NCBI GenBank assembly: GCA_009733575.1
Contig: ML769540.1
Coordinates: 99,281 to 163,280, forward strand
Length of the DNA stretch: 64,000 bases
Origin: Gymnopus androsaceus JB14
Taxonomy: Eukaryota; Basidiomycota; Agaricomycetes; Agaricales; Omphalotaceae
Direction: 5' to 3'
In this document: positions 24,348 to 37,236 of the stretch, one piece after another
Numbering within the stretch: position 1 is the first letter of the stretch
Layout of the letters: each line of letters opens with the position of its first letter
Program-made: the position numbers and the translations under genes
The notes under the pieces: model-generated
What the model was told of the DNA's origin: nothing
Database searches by the model: none
The model's input: only the letters and a program-made list of their open reading frames with translations

Positions 24348-25416
24348 ATGAAGGTTTTAATTTTTGGGTACGTGAAATGCTGGTTGAGCGCCACAAGCGT
24401 AAGTACTTACATCGGCTGGGTTACCTATAGAGCCTCAGGTTTCATCGGGTTTCCAGCTGCACAAGCACTGGTCAGATCGGGACACATCGTATACGGGCAA
24501 ACTCGTTCTCAAGAAAAGGCCAAACAAATGGCAACTGAAGAAAGTACGTGCCCTTCCATGGTTTGAAGGGGAAAATCTCTCAGATTGATTGTCTCGTAGT
24601 TATTCCGATAGTTGGCGATCCCGAATCAGATGCATGGCATTCCCTAATCCCAACGCTTGACGTGGTCATCGAAGCACTTGGAGGAACTGCTCCTAAACCA
24701 GTCCTTGCTCCAGCTCTTCGCGAAGCTGTCGCTTCAGCAGCCAAGAGCCTTCGCCCCACCCATGCTCCGAAATTAACATACATCTACACTTCCGGAACCT
24801 GGGTTCATGGCAATAGCCGTACTGAAATCGTCACAGACACAACACCCATCACTAACCCGCTAGAACTCGTAGCTTGGAGACCTGCGCAAGAGCAAGCTGT
24901 TATCGCGCACGATATCCTCAACGGTATCGTTGTTCGTCCTACTATGCTCTATGGCCGAGGCGGTTCTCTGTTTGAGAGTGTGTTTAAGCAAGCAAAGGAA
25001 GGCAAGGTAACCTGGAGTGGTACACCAGGAGGGAAGCTTGCCTTGATTCATACCGATGACTTGGCAGATTTATACGTACGGATGGCGGAGGGCGCGAGTA
25101 TTGCAGGAGGAAAGATATTCGACGCTTCGAATGACATATCGGAGGATTTGGACGGTTTTTTGAGGAAGTTATCACAACTGGCAGGGCTCAATGGTGAATA
25201 TGAATATACAAAGCCGACGACTAGTGAGTTTTTATTGGCAGCTCTTGAAGACATCACAATGAAATTCTCTTCCCTGTAGCTTTCGAAGTTGCAAAAAGTG
25301 CGACGATGCTTGTGAGGCCATATATTGGTAGGGCCTTGCTGGGATGGCATCCCAAGAAGATCGGATTTACGGACGGATTGGAAATTTATTATGCAGCATA
25401 TCTAGCTACTTTGTAG
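24348..25416 (+). CDS. NAD(P)-dependent epimerase/dehydratase (atypical SDR)
   Basis: Extended/atypical short-chain dehydrogenase of about 300 residues. A tiny first exon (MKVLIFG) is spliced to ASGFIGFPAAQALVRSGH, which rebuilds the nucleotide-binding GASGFIG motif (GxxGxxG). Then come the SDR core with LTYIYTSGTWVHG (Ser of the active site), RPAQEQAV where YxxxK is usual in classical SDRs, VVRPTMLYGRGGSLFE and LIHTDDLADLYVRM. The final short exon gives FEVAKSATMLVRPYIG ... ATL and stops at 25414-25416. A second intron near 24543 interrupts the N-terminal half. The missing canonical YxxxK (WRPAQEQ) places it with the atypical NAD-binding proteins, so catalysis is uncertain. Substrate unknown; cytosolic. 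Confidence 0.8.
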
Positions 25417-26385
25417 GTTTGTTGTTTAGAAAAATGTTTACGTCACTCCGACTCGACGCTTTGCCCTTTGGTTCGGAACCACCACCGAGTCACTATATCG
25501 TCTAGCACACAGCTAAAAAGCGAAGAAATACAGCTGGATGCAGGGACCGAAAATAGGAGAATACGATCACCATAGTACGCCAAAAAAAAAAAAAAAAACT
25601 AACTTACTATGGTCATAACAGGCTTTACAGCTGAACGACTCGAGGCTCACGGATTGACTTTAGACAACAAATCGCAACGCTGCCACAGTTAATTCGATAG
25701 ATATTAGCTTTTTGTGGACATAGCAGTGATACCATTATCTTTCCTCCGACTACGACGGTCCGCGGAGAGGCATTGGATTTTCTCCTCGTAGTCCTTTCTC
25801 AGATGGCGACAAGTGCTAACGACACTGTTTCCATTTAACCCAGATAGGCAGGATTGCTTGCTCGACAAATAATAAGCCGAATCTATTGGTTACTGGTGAG
25901 CCTCATACATGTGTTCAACAGCTTAATAGTATCGCTAACATTTCCACATTGTTCGTTTCTATTCGGGCCTGATTAACCGGGCTCTGTCAGTTGCTGGTCC
26001 TACTTTTGTATCTATTCAAAGCAAAGCTTACTTTTATGCACCTTTTATATGCATCTTATCTGTCGAGATCCCACAGAACCCGAAATTCAATGTTTTTAAC
26101 GAGGTAAGGACGTATATCTGCTGATGATTTTCCTTTGTCATAACGCAATACTTCTTACCAAGGTCTTGCAGATGAAATTCGCCAAAGACATCGGTACCGA
26201 ATACAAACCCAAGCCAGCTCCATGCATTATAAATGCTGCTCTTTTGTGACGTGCAGAGGTTTATTCATATTGCGAGCAAAGAATACTCAATTGGACGTTT
26301 AAATGCCATAACATGCCACAAGAACAAGATAAAAGACTCTACCCTCTGTCTTTGCTTGACAACCTGCGTACCCATCGTACCTAAC
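25417..26385. other. Intergenic, contains a 17-A tract
   Basis: A run of A's near 25583-25599 and short scattered frames. No supported gene. The P450 promoter must lie toward the right. Confidence 0.3.
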
Positions 26386-28524
26386 ATGAGCAATATCCAC
26401 CAGATATCTCCTATCGGACTGGCTCTCCAAAGCAGCGCTTTGGGACTTGTGAGCTCTTCCCACTCACATATGATTGCTCCTAACGTCCATTCGGCACCAG
26501 ATTAATTATCTTGTTTTTCACAAATACGAGCCTGACAAGAATTCGTTCTTTGCGACTCTCAGTCATCCTAGTAGTAGAACCGCTCTTTGTGGTTTACCGA
26601 CCGCTGGCTGTGAACGGAGTGCCACGTCCGGAGACCTATTTTGACATCTGGACACTCTTCGTCGCATACTTTTCCTTCTATTTCACCCTTACCTTTGCTG
26701 TTGTTCTCTACAGGATTTCCCCTTTCCACCCACTTGCTGGAATTCCGGGACCGTTGTTTTACAAAATTTCAAAGGCCTGGACATTGTGGAACATGTGGGA
26801 TGGTAGTGGTCATCGCGTTTTGAAGAGGTTACATGATCACTACGGCCCTTGGGTGCGAATTGGTATGTTTCTAAACTTATGCGGGATGATAATTTCTTAC
26901 AGGCTGATAGGTCCGAATGAGGTATCTATTGCTGATGCATCGATCGTGCCAATCGTGCTCGGTATCGGAGGTCTACCAAAAGGCCAAGGTATTCTGTGTT
27001 CTTCGTGCGTGCTCTCCTTCACTCATTATAGACAAATTGTCCATAGCTTATTCAAAATTTACAACGGGCGACCAACCGAGGAGTATCATCACGCTGACAG
27101 GAGAAGCACATACTGCACGACGTCGTCTGTGGAATCGTGCTCTCAATTCCGAGTCCCTTAAGGGATATGAGGAAACAATCAGAAAGCGCGCCCAAGAGCT
27201 TGTTGATCGACTGCAGACGCAGTCGGTGGCGTACCCAGGATGTCGTATAGATATAGTACAGTGGTTGAACTATTTTACGTGAGGGACCTCTCTCTCACCT
27301 GTTGACTCCTATAAATCTAAGCCATCTCTTGTTCTAGTGTTGATTTCATGAGTGACATGGGGTAACCTCTTCTCAATTGCTCGTTACTCCCTTCGGAAAG
27401 CTGAATTAGGATTCTTAGCTTTGGACGTGGATCAAATTTACTGAAGACCGGATTCGACAAGGATGATCTCTGGGAAAGAATGGAAAAGTTCAATGTGTTG
27501 CTTTACCGTTCATCTCAGCTTTCCTGGCTACCTGACCTAGTGGTTGGTCTACCATGGCCAAACTTGCCTTCGATCTCAAAGTTTCTTTTCATTGCAAGCG
27601 AATGGTCAACAACTCGTCTTCAGCGTGGATCCCAAACTAAAGACATTTGGTACCATCTTGTATGTCTTTTTCGCCTACACCTTTCCTGTACCTGATGAAT
27701 GCTGCTCAGGCTGATGAAGCTGGCTTGGAAAAGACCAAGCTTACTCCAGTGGAACTTACAACCGACGCAGTGACAGCCATTATCGCAGGATCGGACACAA
27801 CTTCTGCTGTTATGGCAGCTTGCATATGGCTCCTCCTTTCGCACCCAGAATATTATAAACGCGTTCAGGATGAAGTAGACGAGATCTACCCTCCTGGCTC
27901 AGATGCATTGGATGTTTCCAAGCATGCAAGTCTGCCGTATCTCACAAGTTGCATGTTCGTACATCGTTCATATTTCCATTAACCTATCAACGCTGACACG
28001 CACTCTTTCTTCAGCAATGAGGCTTTGCGTCTCTTCCCCCCTGTCCCAGTTGGAGGCTCACGTGAAGTGCCTCGAGGAAGTGGAGGGAAAGTCATTGGTG
28101 GGAGGTAAGCCTACGTCGTAAAAAAAGTGATTATACTCTATAATGATTACACAGATTCCTTCCTGAGGGCACCCAGATCTACATATCTCCGTATGTGCTG
28201 CACCGGGATCGCACGAACTTTTCGCCTCGGCCAGACGACTTTATTCCCGAGCGCTGGGCAAAGGGAGAATTCAAGAACAATACTGGGACGGCTTTCATTC
28301 CATTTTCGTACGGACCAGCGAATTGTGTTGGGAAAAATCTCGCAAAGCAAGAGATGACGATGATTCTTGCTTTGTTAATCCAGACTTTCGATCTTCGATT
28401 CGCTGAAGGATTTGATTCGAAGAGTTGGCCGGAAACAATCCGCGCGTTCTTCGCGTCAAATCGCTCTGGATGTGAAGTTGTTGCTACACTCAGGTCAAAT
28501 AATAGTCAATATGATCGAGTATAG
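26386..28524 (+). CDS. Cytochrome P450 monooxygenase, with an apparent N-terminal frameshift
   Basis: Heme-thiolate monooxygenase anchored by N-terminal membrane helices. Motifs in order: an N-terminal hydrophobic anchor; the proline hinge HPLAGIPGPLFYKISKAW; helix C HTARRRLWNRAL; helix I AGSDTTSA (oxygen-binding Thr); ExxR in NEALRLFPPVP; PERW in DDFIPERWA; and the heme loop PFSYGPANCVGKNLA with the Cys ligand. About nine exons with small introns. The start at 26386 (MSNIHQISPIGLAL) splices to NYLVFHKYEPDKNSFF. That frame runs into a stop, while the next conserved segment (VILVVEPLFVVYRP) is one base out of frame near 26555. This is either a real frameshift (recent pseudogene), a sequencing indel, or use of an alternative start near 26511. 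All catalytic motifs are otherwise intact. Substrate not predictable. Confidence 0.8.
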
Positions 28525-28878
28525 TATGCACCGACGTTCCGCGGCCTAAGTACACCTTGCGCGCACGCCCCTACGCGCGAGCTCTGTCGAGGCATCCCTC
28601 GGGAGCCTAACGTTCCGGAAAGATTTACATACGAGCAGATAATATTTGGATACACACGATAAGTACGATTACCTACGGCAGAAGTTCGCTACCAGATACT
28701 ACAGCACAAGACGAATAAACTTGATTTTTTAAATAAATAAAAAAGTAAATCTTGCAGCTTTTAGCCATTAATTGAGTACATGTTGTATATATAAAGTACA
28801 TCCAAAAGTCCGAATAACAAGTTGTCCGAATTGACAAGTCCTGTTCGGACGCGGTCTGCGAGCATTCCTCGCATGCCC

Positions 28879-29727
28879 TCAATCCGTCTTATTCCCATCG
28901 TATAATCCCGAGTCAGGGAGCGAAGCCTCTCGGCGTGTCATGGGTCGCCAAAATCCCAGTGTTTGCCCGATCTTGTCACAGACGTTTGAACCAATACTGG
29001 CTCCCACTTGAGCGAAACGAATGACGGGGGCTAACATTGGAACTAAGAGTCGAGCAAAGTCCTGGATTGCAAAGATAAAGATTGGTAAGAGTGGATTTGC
29101 ATTTTAGAACGCACCTCTACATGGTAAAAGTCCTCTTGAAACGAAATGTAGTATAATCCATTGATTTCTTTGAGAGTTATACGGACCAGGAGCCTACCAG
29201 AACGTCAAAGAAATAGGAAGCATGGAAGTTTCTACTGCTTACCTGGACCACGCCGGCTTGAATGGGGAAAACCGTAAATGAAATATTTGCGAAACGTCCA
29301 GCAGGATAATGTGGTTCTCTTTGTCGTACACTATTGCCAGAAGTAAACAAGTTCATAAATGGATGCCCAGTCCTGAGAATAAATGACTTGCCAACGCTGT
29401 GGATCTCAGCTACAATTTTAGGCTAGAGTTCGCATTCACTTCAGACACTGCTCTAAACTTGAATCTTCGCAGTGAACTTACAGACATAATGCGATACCAT
29501 CTAAGATTACGAATTAATTCTGAGAAAGAAGATTCATAAAGCACTCACTGGTAGATTCCCAGTAATATTTCTCTTGAATCTCGACTGGGAGGAACATAGC
29601 ACAAAGGATGCTTAAATCCTACATCCGACGCGACATATTTCTTGAAAGCCTCCAGTTGTATGTCGGGAGTCTCCGCCGTGATGAGAGACAAAACAACAGC
29701 GGTAATCTCGCGCTCTGGATCCTGCAT
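28879..29727 (-). CDS. SigF-like NTF2-like domain protein
   Basis: Small multi-exon gene from the ATG at 29727 (MQDPEREITAVVLSLITAE) to the stop at 28879-28881. The first exon has AFKKYVASDVGFKHPLCYV and SREILLGIYQ. Later exons give AEIHSVGKSFILRTGH, ISFTVFPIQAGVV, LYYISFQEDFYHVE and FARLLVPMLAPVIRFAQ, ending DSGLYDGNK. This pattern (an early 'HPLC' segment, then a beta-rich middle, then a C-terminal helix 'LLVP.LAP..R') matches the SigF-like NTF2-like proteins common in mushrooms. The fold is a cone-shaped binding pocket; function is unknown. It is convergent with the P450 and follows the MAPK gene in the same direction. Confidence 0.68.
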
Positions 29728-29949
29728 CGTAGGGCGGATATGGTCGAGATGGAAGTTGTAGTTGTAACGACGTCATTACACGTACAATCACTAAATGCTT
29801 ATTGCTCATCATACACGCCCCAAATAGCGTCGCGACTCCGTAAATTCACGAGGGCCCACGACTGCGTTCAAGGAACGTGTATTTAACGGTAATTATGCGA
29901 AATCCGCGTAGTAGAGTACCTTGGCTAGCTACGAAATGACAGTAGGTAC

Positions 29950-31730
<1,781 letters not shown>

Positions 31731-32464
31731 GTGGATGTTTATAAAAGAAAGACAATAAAACCAAGGAAAGAAAGTTGAAGTTTAGAAAGACCCAAAAGGA
31801 GAACTGGAGAGTGCTGTGGAGATAGGTGGAGGAAGAGATTCAACGATTATCTTCCAACACACCACCAATTGAGGTAGGAGAATAGTCCACAATACACGCC
31901 GAGACGAGAAGAAAGAAAGAAAGCACTTAGAGCGTGAAGGGGTTTAAGTATATGTGATAGGCATCCGTTTTGCATCCGTTGCGTAAAAATGTATAATACT
32001 ATAATACCGCTGAACAACCGGTGATGCTGATCCGCTGTGCGCTGATGCCACAGTGGTGAACGCGTACAAGCGATTGCAGGGCTTATACAATAATTGGAAA
32101 GAGCGATAGGAAGGGATCGGGCTGGTGGCAATGTGGAGGCGGTGAGCAGCGAAACCGGTGGTAAGGGTCATTTAGTTTCTGATGTCGACGGAGCTATGTA
32201 TATGACACAGCGACCGAGCCTTCGTGTATACCTATATTAGAAGAAGACCAACGGCGATATAGGGCGGTATCCTCTGCGCAATACTATACGCCTGAAGCAG
32301 TTCCGAATCGATAATAAATATCCTGAGCGCTGATGCCGCCATCGAGTCAATCAAGTCAACACGAAACAGGCCAAAGGGACTCGGAGCTACAGATGATTTG
32401 GGATAAGGTACGACAGTACGATACAAAAGTGAAACACGCAGAAAGAGTGCACCCAGCGTCGGTT
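31731..32464. promoter_or_regulatory. MAPK upstream region / STE24 3' region
   Basis: Promoter and leader of the MAPK by position. Pyrimidine tracts near 31900 on the minus strand. The open frame at 31847-32131 has no recognisable content. Confidence 0.35.
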
Positions 32465-34244
32465 TCAGTCTTTCTTCGCCCTCTTTGCTTGGAACGACTC
32501 CAAGCCCTTCAGCCGCTCAGTTAGCGTAGGATGTGAATGATGATAAGCCGAGTATCTAGAAATTGTTTGAACAAACTCATTGAAAACAAATAGAGGTCAC
32601 TTACAACCAATCCACCCAAACCGTCGACAAGTTCTTCACATGCAGGGTAATCAACGCCCGACCAAGTCTGTCTCCCATATCTTTCATGCTTTCTTCCTTC
32701 AGCTGATCCTGCAACTCGCATGCAAACCTGTCCGCCTCCCACTCAAAGTGTCTACTGACTGCATTCATGCCAATGCTGATAAAAGCTTCGAGCGGTGTGA
32801 GGATCATCTACCGTGCGGGATAAGTACTCCAGAAATCGAGTAAACTAGAACGCGGCACAAAAGCTCACCTGGAACAGCAAAAAGGCAACGATGGTAGGAG
32901 GTTTCGCGGCAACTTGTTTGGGGAAATCAAAAGACCTCAACAAGGGAGGCGAATGGAGGAATGCAGGGAAGAGTGCGAGAATCGTGAAGATGTGTATCTG
33001 GGAGATGGCCATCATCTTAGTGGGATGAAGATAGTACCAATGTCCGAGCTCATGAGCTAAGAGGAAGTAGAGTCAATGTGCGCTCGTCCACGGAGAGCCT
33101 GAGTTATACTGACCAAGAACAGCTTCTACCTCTTCAGGTTTGCTTTGTTGGATGAGTGTATCGAAGATGACAATATGCTTGCTCTGAAGATATACGCAAT
33201 CGATTAGTTGGTCATTAAGTGAGTATTTGAAGGACCCACCCAAGGCAAACCAAAGAAGTAGGCATTACTATGAGAGCTGCGCTTAGAGCCATCAATCTCA
33301 TACAAGTGCTTGAGCGGGAACTGTAATTTTCCCGCAAGAGATTCGACTCGAGAACGGAGCTCTCCATCCGAAAGAGGCGTAAGCTTGTTGAACAGAGGCT
33401 GAATAACCGTAGGGTACAGAATAACCATGAGAAGTTGGAAGGAGATCATGAAACCCATCAACCAGGGAACGAAACGGTCGCCCGCCCATTGGAAAATGTA
33501 TAAAAAGGCGGCCAAGAAAGGAGCACCCAAAGCAAACGCAACGAGCCAGCCTTTCAGCAGGTCAGTAACGAAAAGAGCGGGGGTGGTCTTGTTGAAGCCG
33601 TGTTTTTCTTCCAGGACGAAGGTCGAATAGACAGAAAGCGGAAGCGTCGGCAAAGAAGAGAGTAGGTACATCGTGAATGAGAACACGATGGAATGCAAGA
33701 TCTAAATATATTTAATCAGCTCCACTGCAGACATCTTGAAAGATATCCCTCACCTCATAATCTGCCCCGTAACCAAACTTGCTGAGTATAATGCCGGCGG
33801 CTCCCCAGCACCAGCTGAAATGAATGAATACGAAGTGAGAATCTAGTTGGCTAGAAGGAAGAAGGAAGAATGAACTGACGCGTAGAAGCCATATTGAAGC
33901 ATTGCAGAATCCACACATTGACTAAACAGCTTTGAAAAAAGCGCAAACTGGGCTTTATCCTTGCCGTAGATTTGAGATTTTTTGAAGTCTTCTTCACCGA
34001 TATGACGCGCAAGTGCCTCCGGTGGTGAGGTTTTAGAGTACAGGGGATACTGTCGCAGCCTGAGTGCCTAGTCAATGAATGGAAAAAGAAGGAAGACCAG
34101 GCAGACACACAAAAGATACGACTCGAAAAGCGTTACGCTCCATGAAAACCCCTGCACGTAGAGTTTCCAGTTTAAAGTCGGATTCTCAGATACAAAGGCG
34201 AGTTGGCGCTGAACAGCAGCAAGTCCAGAATAGAGAAAGTCCAT
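32465..34244 (-). CDS. STE24: CAAX prenyl protease Ste24 (M48 zinc metalloprotease)
   Basis: Multi-spanning ER/inner nuclear membrane protease that trims prenylated CAAX proteins such as lipopeptide pheromones. Read from the ATG at 34244 (MDFLYSGLAAVQRQL): FESYLLLRQYPLYSK; HIGEEDFKKSQIYGKDKAQF; TFVLEEKHGFNKTTPALFV; PLFNKLTPLSDGELRSRVE; KHLYEIDGSKRSSHSNAYFF; the zinc motif HELGHWY (HExxH); the downstream NAVSRHFEWEADRFACEL, whose EADRFA supplies the third zinc ligand; and a C-terminus TERLKGLESFQAKRAKKD ending in a KKxx-like basic tail (stop 32465-32467). All hallmark residues of the Ste24 family are present. About eight exons. Confidence 0.92.
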
Positions 34245-35096
34245 TCTGCGACAAAGTCCAGGAAGAAAGCACGTCGGAGGCGAGGGACCACGTAGTGCGG
34301 CACGCACGTGGAATCGACGTGGCACAGAGCCACAGCGCTTAACTCGCGCGTTGATGTATGCTCAATTAACGCCACACAGAATATCACCAAGGGCAAGGGG
34401 AAGATGTATGTATATAAGGAATTCGAGATTGTTTCTCAAGTACACTTCCCCATGTCTTCTCTTTTCCAGACTCCCAAAATCCCTGAACGAGGGCGGACCA
34501 AAGACGAAACCAATTTGTTATTCAAGTAGATTCAAGTGGTATCGATTGGGTATCGAGCCCTTTTTTCATTTTAGTGCTTTTGGTCCTCCTTCAACTTGAA
34601 AGTTTGACGCCCTCAATCGAGGACACCATTCTTAGACAAGAGATTTGACGAACAGAACACTGGCAAAGGATCTGGATTCTGTACCGCATCGCCATGATGG
34701 AAGGATATGGTCTCTACCGGACAAAATCCACTTCTGCGATAGGCCTACGAGAATGGGCTCCCCTCTTTCCCCGTTGCGGTTTCTGATGCAGAGTAGGAAA
34801 GTCCTGGACTCTACAGTACTGCATGCAAACTACTACCTAGAGTCAGCGTCAATGTGGCTATGGTCCAAAAAATCGAATTTGCAATTTCCCTTTGATTTCC
34901 CTTGGATCGGGCAGGGTAAAAAATCATCCCGGTACGCCTTATAAAGATACGAGAGTACACATGTTTCATCAAGTTTAGCTGGTCTAATCCCCCCATCTGC
35001 AAAGTGCTGGTCATCTGCGTCGAGTCTCGATATTTTCCATAACAAGAACTTTACGAACACATACCTCCTTCAACCTCGTACTAATTTTCTAATAAC
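34245..35096. promoter_or_regulatory. Upstream region of the first secreted repeat gene
   Basis: TATAAAGAT near 34941 followed by TTTAGCTGGTCTAA and CTGCAAAGTGCTGGTCA. The same order of motifs recurs before the second paralogue (37070-37150), so it is a conserved promoter/leader block. Confidence 0.5.
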
Positions 35097-36033
35097 ATGC
35101 CCAAGCTCTCCTCTGTCGTTATCGTTGCCGTCGCTTTCGCTGCCATAGGTGTTCAAGCTACCAGGTTCGTTCTTTTCCCTCCGATTCCTACCAGCTGGAG
35201 TACTGACCGTTGACAAATTTCCATAGCGTCGATAGCCCCACCCCTAGCAAGCGCGTCTTTCGCAGGCAAGATGATTTTGTCTACCACCAGGTTGCTCGCG
35301 CTCCTAAAGTGGGTTTGGAAGAGGTGGACAAGGCTGCCAAGACTGCAAAACATGCGGCGGAGGCTGGTGATGCGCTCTCCTCTCTAAAGAGAAGCGATGT
35401 TTACGAACGCGAACTTTTCGCTTCGGATTCTGAACGTATGTTTGTCTTGTCTAAATCGATTGCTAGTATGACCCATCTTTCCTTTATTATTCTTCCAGTG
35501 TCCGCCCGCGAGACGGCCGAGCAGGAGAAAGCAAAGGAACAGCTCAGCCTCAGCCTCAGCCTCAGGCACAGGAACCAGAACAGGAAAAGTTGTCCAAAAC
35601 CTCTGTTTTGGGAAAGGCCACAGTCGCTGCTGTCAATGGGTGGCACGCAGCGAAGACCATCTTGAGAGACGTGGAGGATTCAGCTCGTAGGTTTTCTTTC
35701 TTTTTACCAGCGCAAGGGGCATTAATACTGTCTCCTAGTATCTACGCGGTCTTTGGGCACCGAAGATAACAATAGCGAGCTTCAGCGCAGAGATGTCAAG
35801 CGGAGTTTGAAACACCTCCTCGAATTCGGTGCTGTTGGGCTGGCGGCCGACGCAATAATAGAAGACCACAAGAACGATAAGAATTCGACGGAAAGTAGTA
35901 CGATGGCAAGTAGTACGACGCAAGTAGTACGACGGAAAGTAGTACTCCTACCCCTGCAGCTACTCGTCGCGCTGCTGATGAAGACTCCATGTACCTCTCC
36001 CGGAGATACTCTGATCTAGAAGATCTCGACTAA
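35097..36033 (+). CDS. Secreted protein with dibasic sites, paralogue 1 (frameshifted tail)
   Basis: A signal peptide (MPKLSSVVIVAVAFAAIGVQ) opens exon 1. Exon 2 has SKRVFRRQDDFVYHQVAR, nearly identical to the paralogue at 37237. Further exons carry a Gln/Pro run, SVLGKATVAAVNGWHAAKT and a diverged unit ELQRRDVKRS...AVGLAADAIIEDHKNDKN. KR and RR pairs sit where Kex2 could cut. Near 35900-35945 a 15-bp tandem repeat (AGTAGTACGACGGAA type) has one unit a base short. The open frame therefore ends at 36019, while the conserved tail (RYSDLEDLD, then stop at 36033) is in the neighbouring frame. Splice choice at about 35500 is ambiguous (two AG acceptors 14 nt apart). No known family. Confidence 0.6.
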
Positions 36034-37236
36034 AGGCCTGAAATGCAGTAGATTCTGTTACATGTGCTAGTGTATATGGTGCTAGTAGTATCAATGAAAT
36101 CTTCGCTTGCAGTCTTTCAAAAGGCTTGAATGATGTAAGAATCCGCTAAGTACTGTATCTGTTCACGAAGCATGTAAGGATTGTTCAAATGATTGGGGCC
36201 GCAGAGCTAAAAAAGCAGAATCCGAATACCTTGAATGACCTTGAGAGTATCATCATGAAGCCGTTTATTTAGATATGACAGCTGAAGACGGAAAGAAGCG
36301 CTTATTACGGGCGTCTAAAAGCCAAAGCGCGACTTACTTATCAAGTACTTTCCTACTATCGAACCGAACTCCATTCTTTATCGCTGATGTTCTTTCTACG
36401 ATTCTAAATTAAGAGCTAATGGTTAGAATCAGATTATTAATGATTGAAAGCTTGCCTTAACTTCGTTTCTGACCGTGACTTCGACTCATGACTCTCGGAC
36501 CAGCCTGCGAGAGTTTTCCTGGAGATCTTCAGCTCCAGTGGATGTAAACATTAAAACCAGACTGCATCAGACGCCCGGAGATGAAGTGCCGCGTGCGTGC
36601 CACATCTTCATCTTTTAAGTGTTTGATGCAAGTTATATAAAGTATGTGTGTATAAGAATTTTGAACCCTGCACGCCACGGCTGATTCACTGTTAAAAAAG
36701 ACGGCTCAATCAACACACCATTCAACCAAAATATGCCTCAATGATTCAGCTGCAAGTACCTTCTCAGCCTATAACTAGCCCAAGTCAGACGCTCCCCTTC
36801 TCCACCGCTCATTCCTTCCCAATCCTGAGTACAACAGGCTACAGCAAATACTTGGAACAAATGTTTCTATTCGATTCAGACTTTTCAGACTTGGTAAACT
36901 CCATGGGACAGTACCGGTTCTGCATCCGACACCATTCCAACATAACTTTGCAGGGCAGGGTAACGTCTGAATTTTTTTTGGTTTGTTCACATTTGTTTCA
37001 ATATAAAATGCCTACGTGGTAGGGACTGAGTAATGATAATAATAAAGCCCACGCCTGGCGTCGTAGAATATAAAAGCTGGAGGTCAACGTCTTTATTTTT
37101 AACTTAGCTGGTCTAAACCCCCATTCCGATTCTCTGCAAGGTGCTGGTCACTGCGTCGATTGATATTTCCACACATACACAATTCTCTCAGCACGAATTC
37201 TACGAACTACTTCTGCCTCGTCCTAATCCTAACAGC
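36034..37236. promoter_or_regulatory. Intergenic between the secreted repeat paralogues
   Basis: Contains TATAAAAG at 37071-37078 and the TTAGCTGGTCTAA block, both upstream of paralogue 2. No further gene is supported. Confidence 0.45.

Noticed and set aside
25583..25599. Poly(A) tract as the tail of a retroposed gene
   Set aside because: No coding similarity or target duplication beside it; probably simple-sequence expansion.
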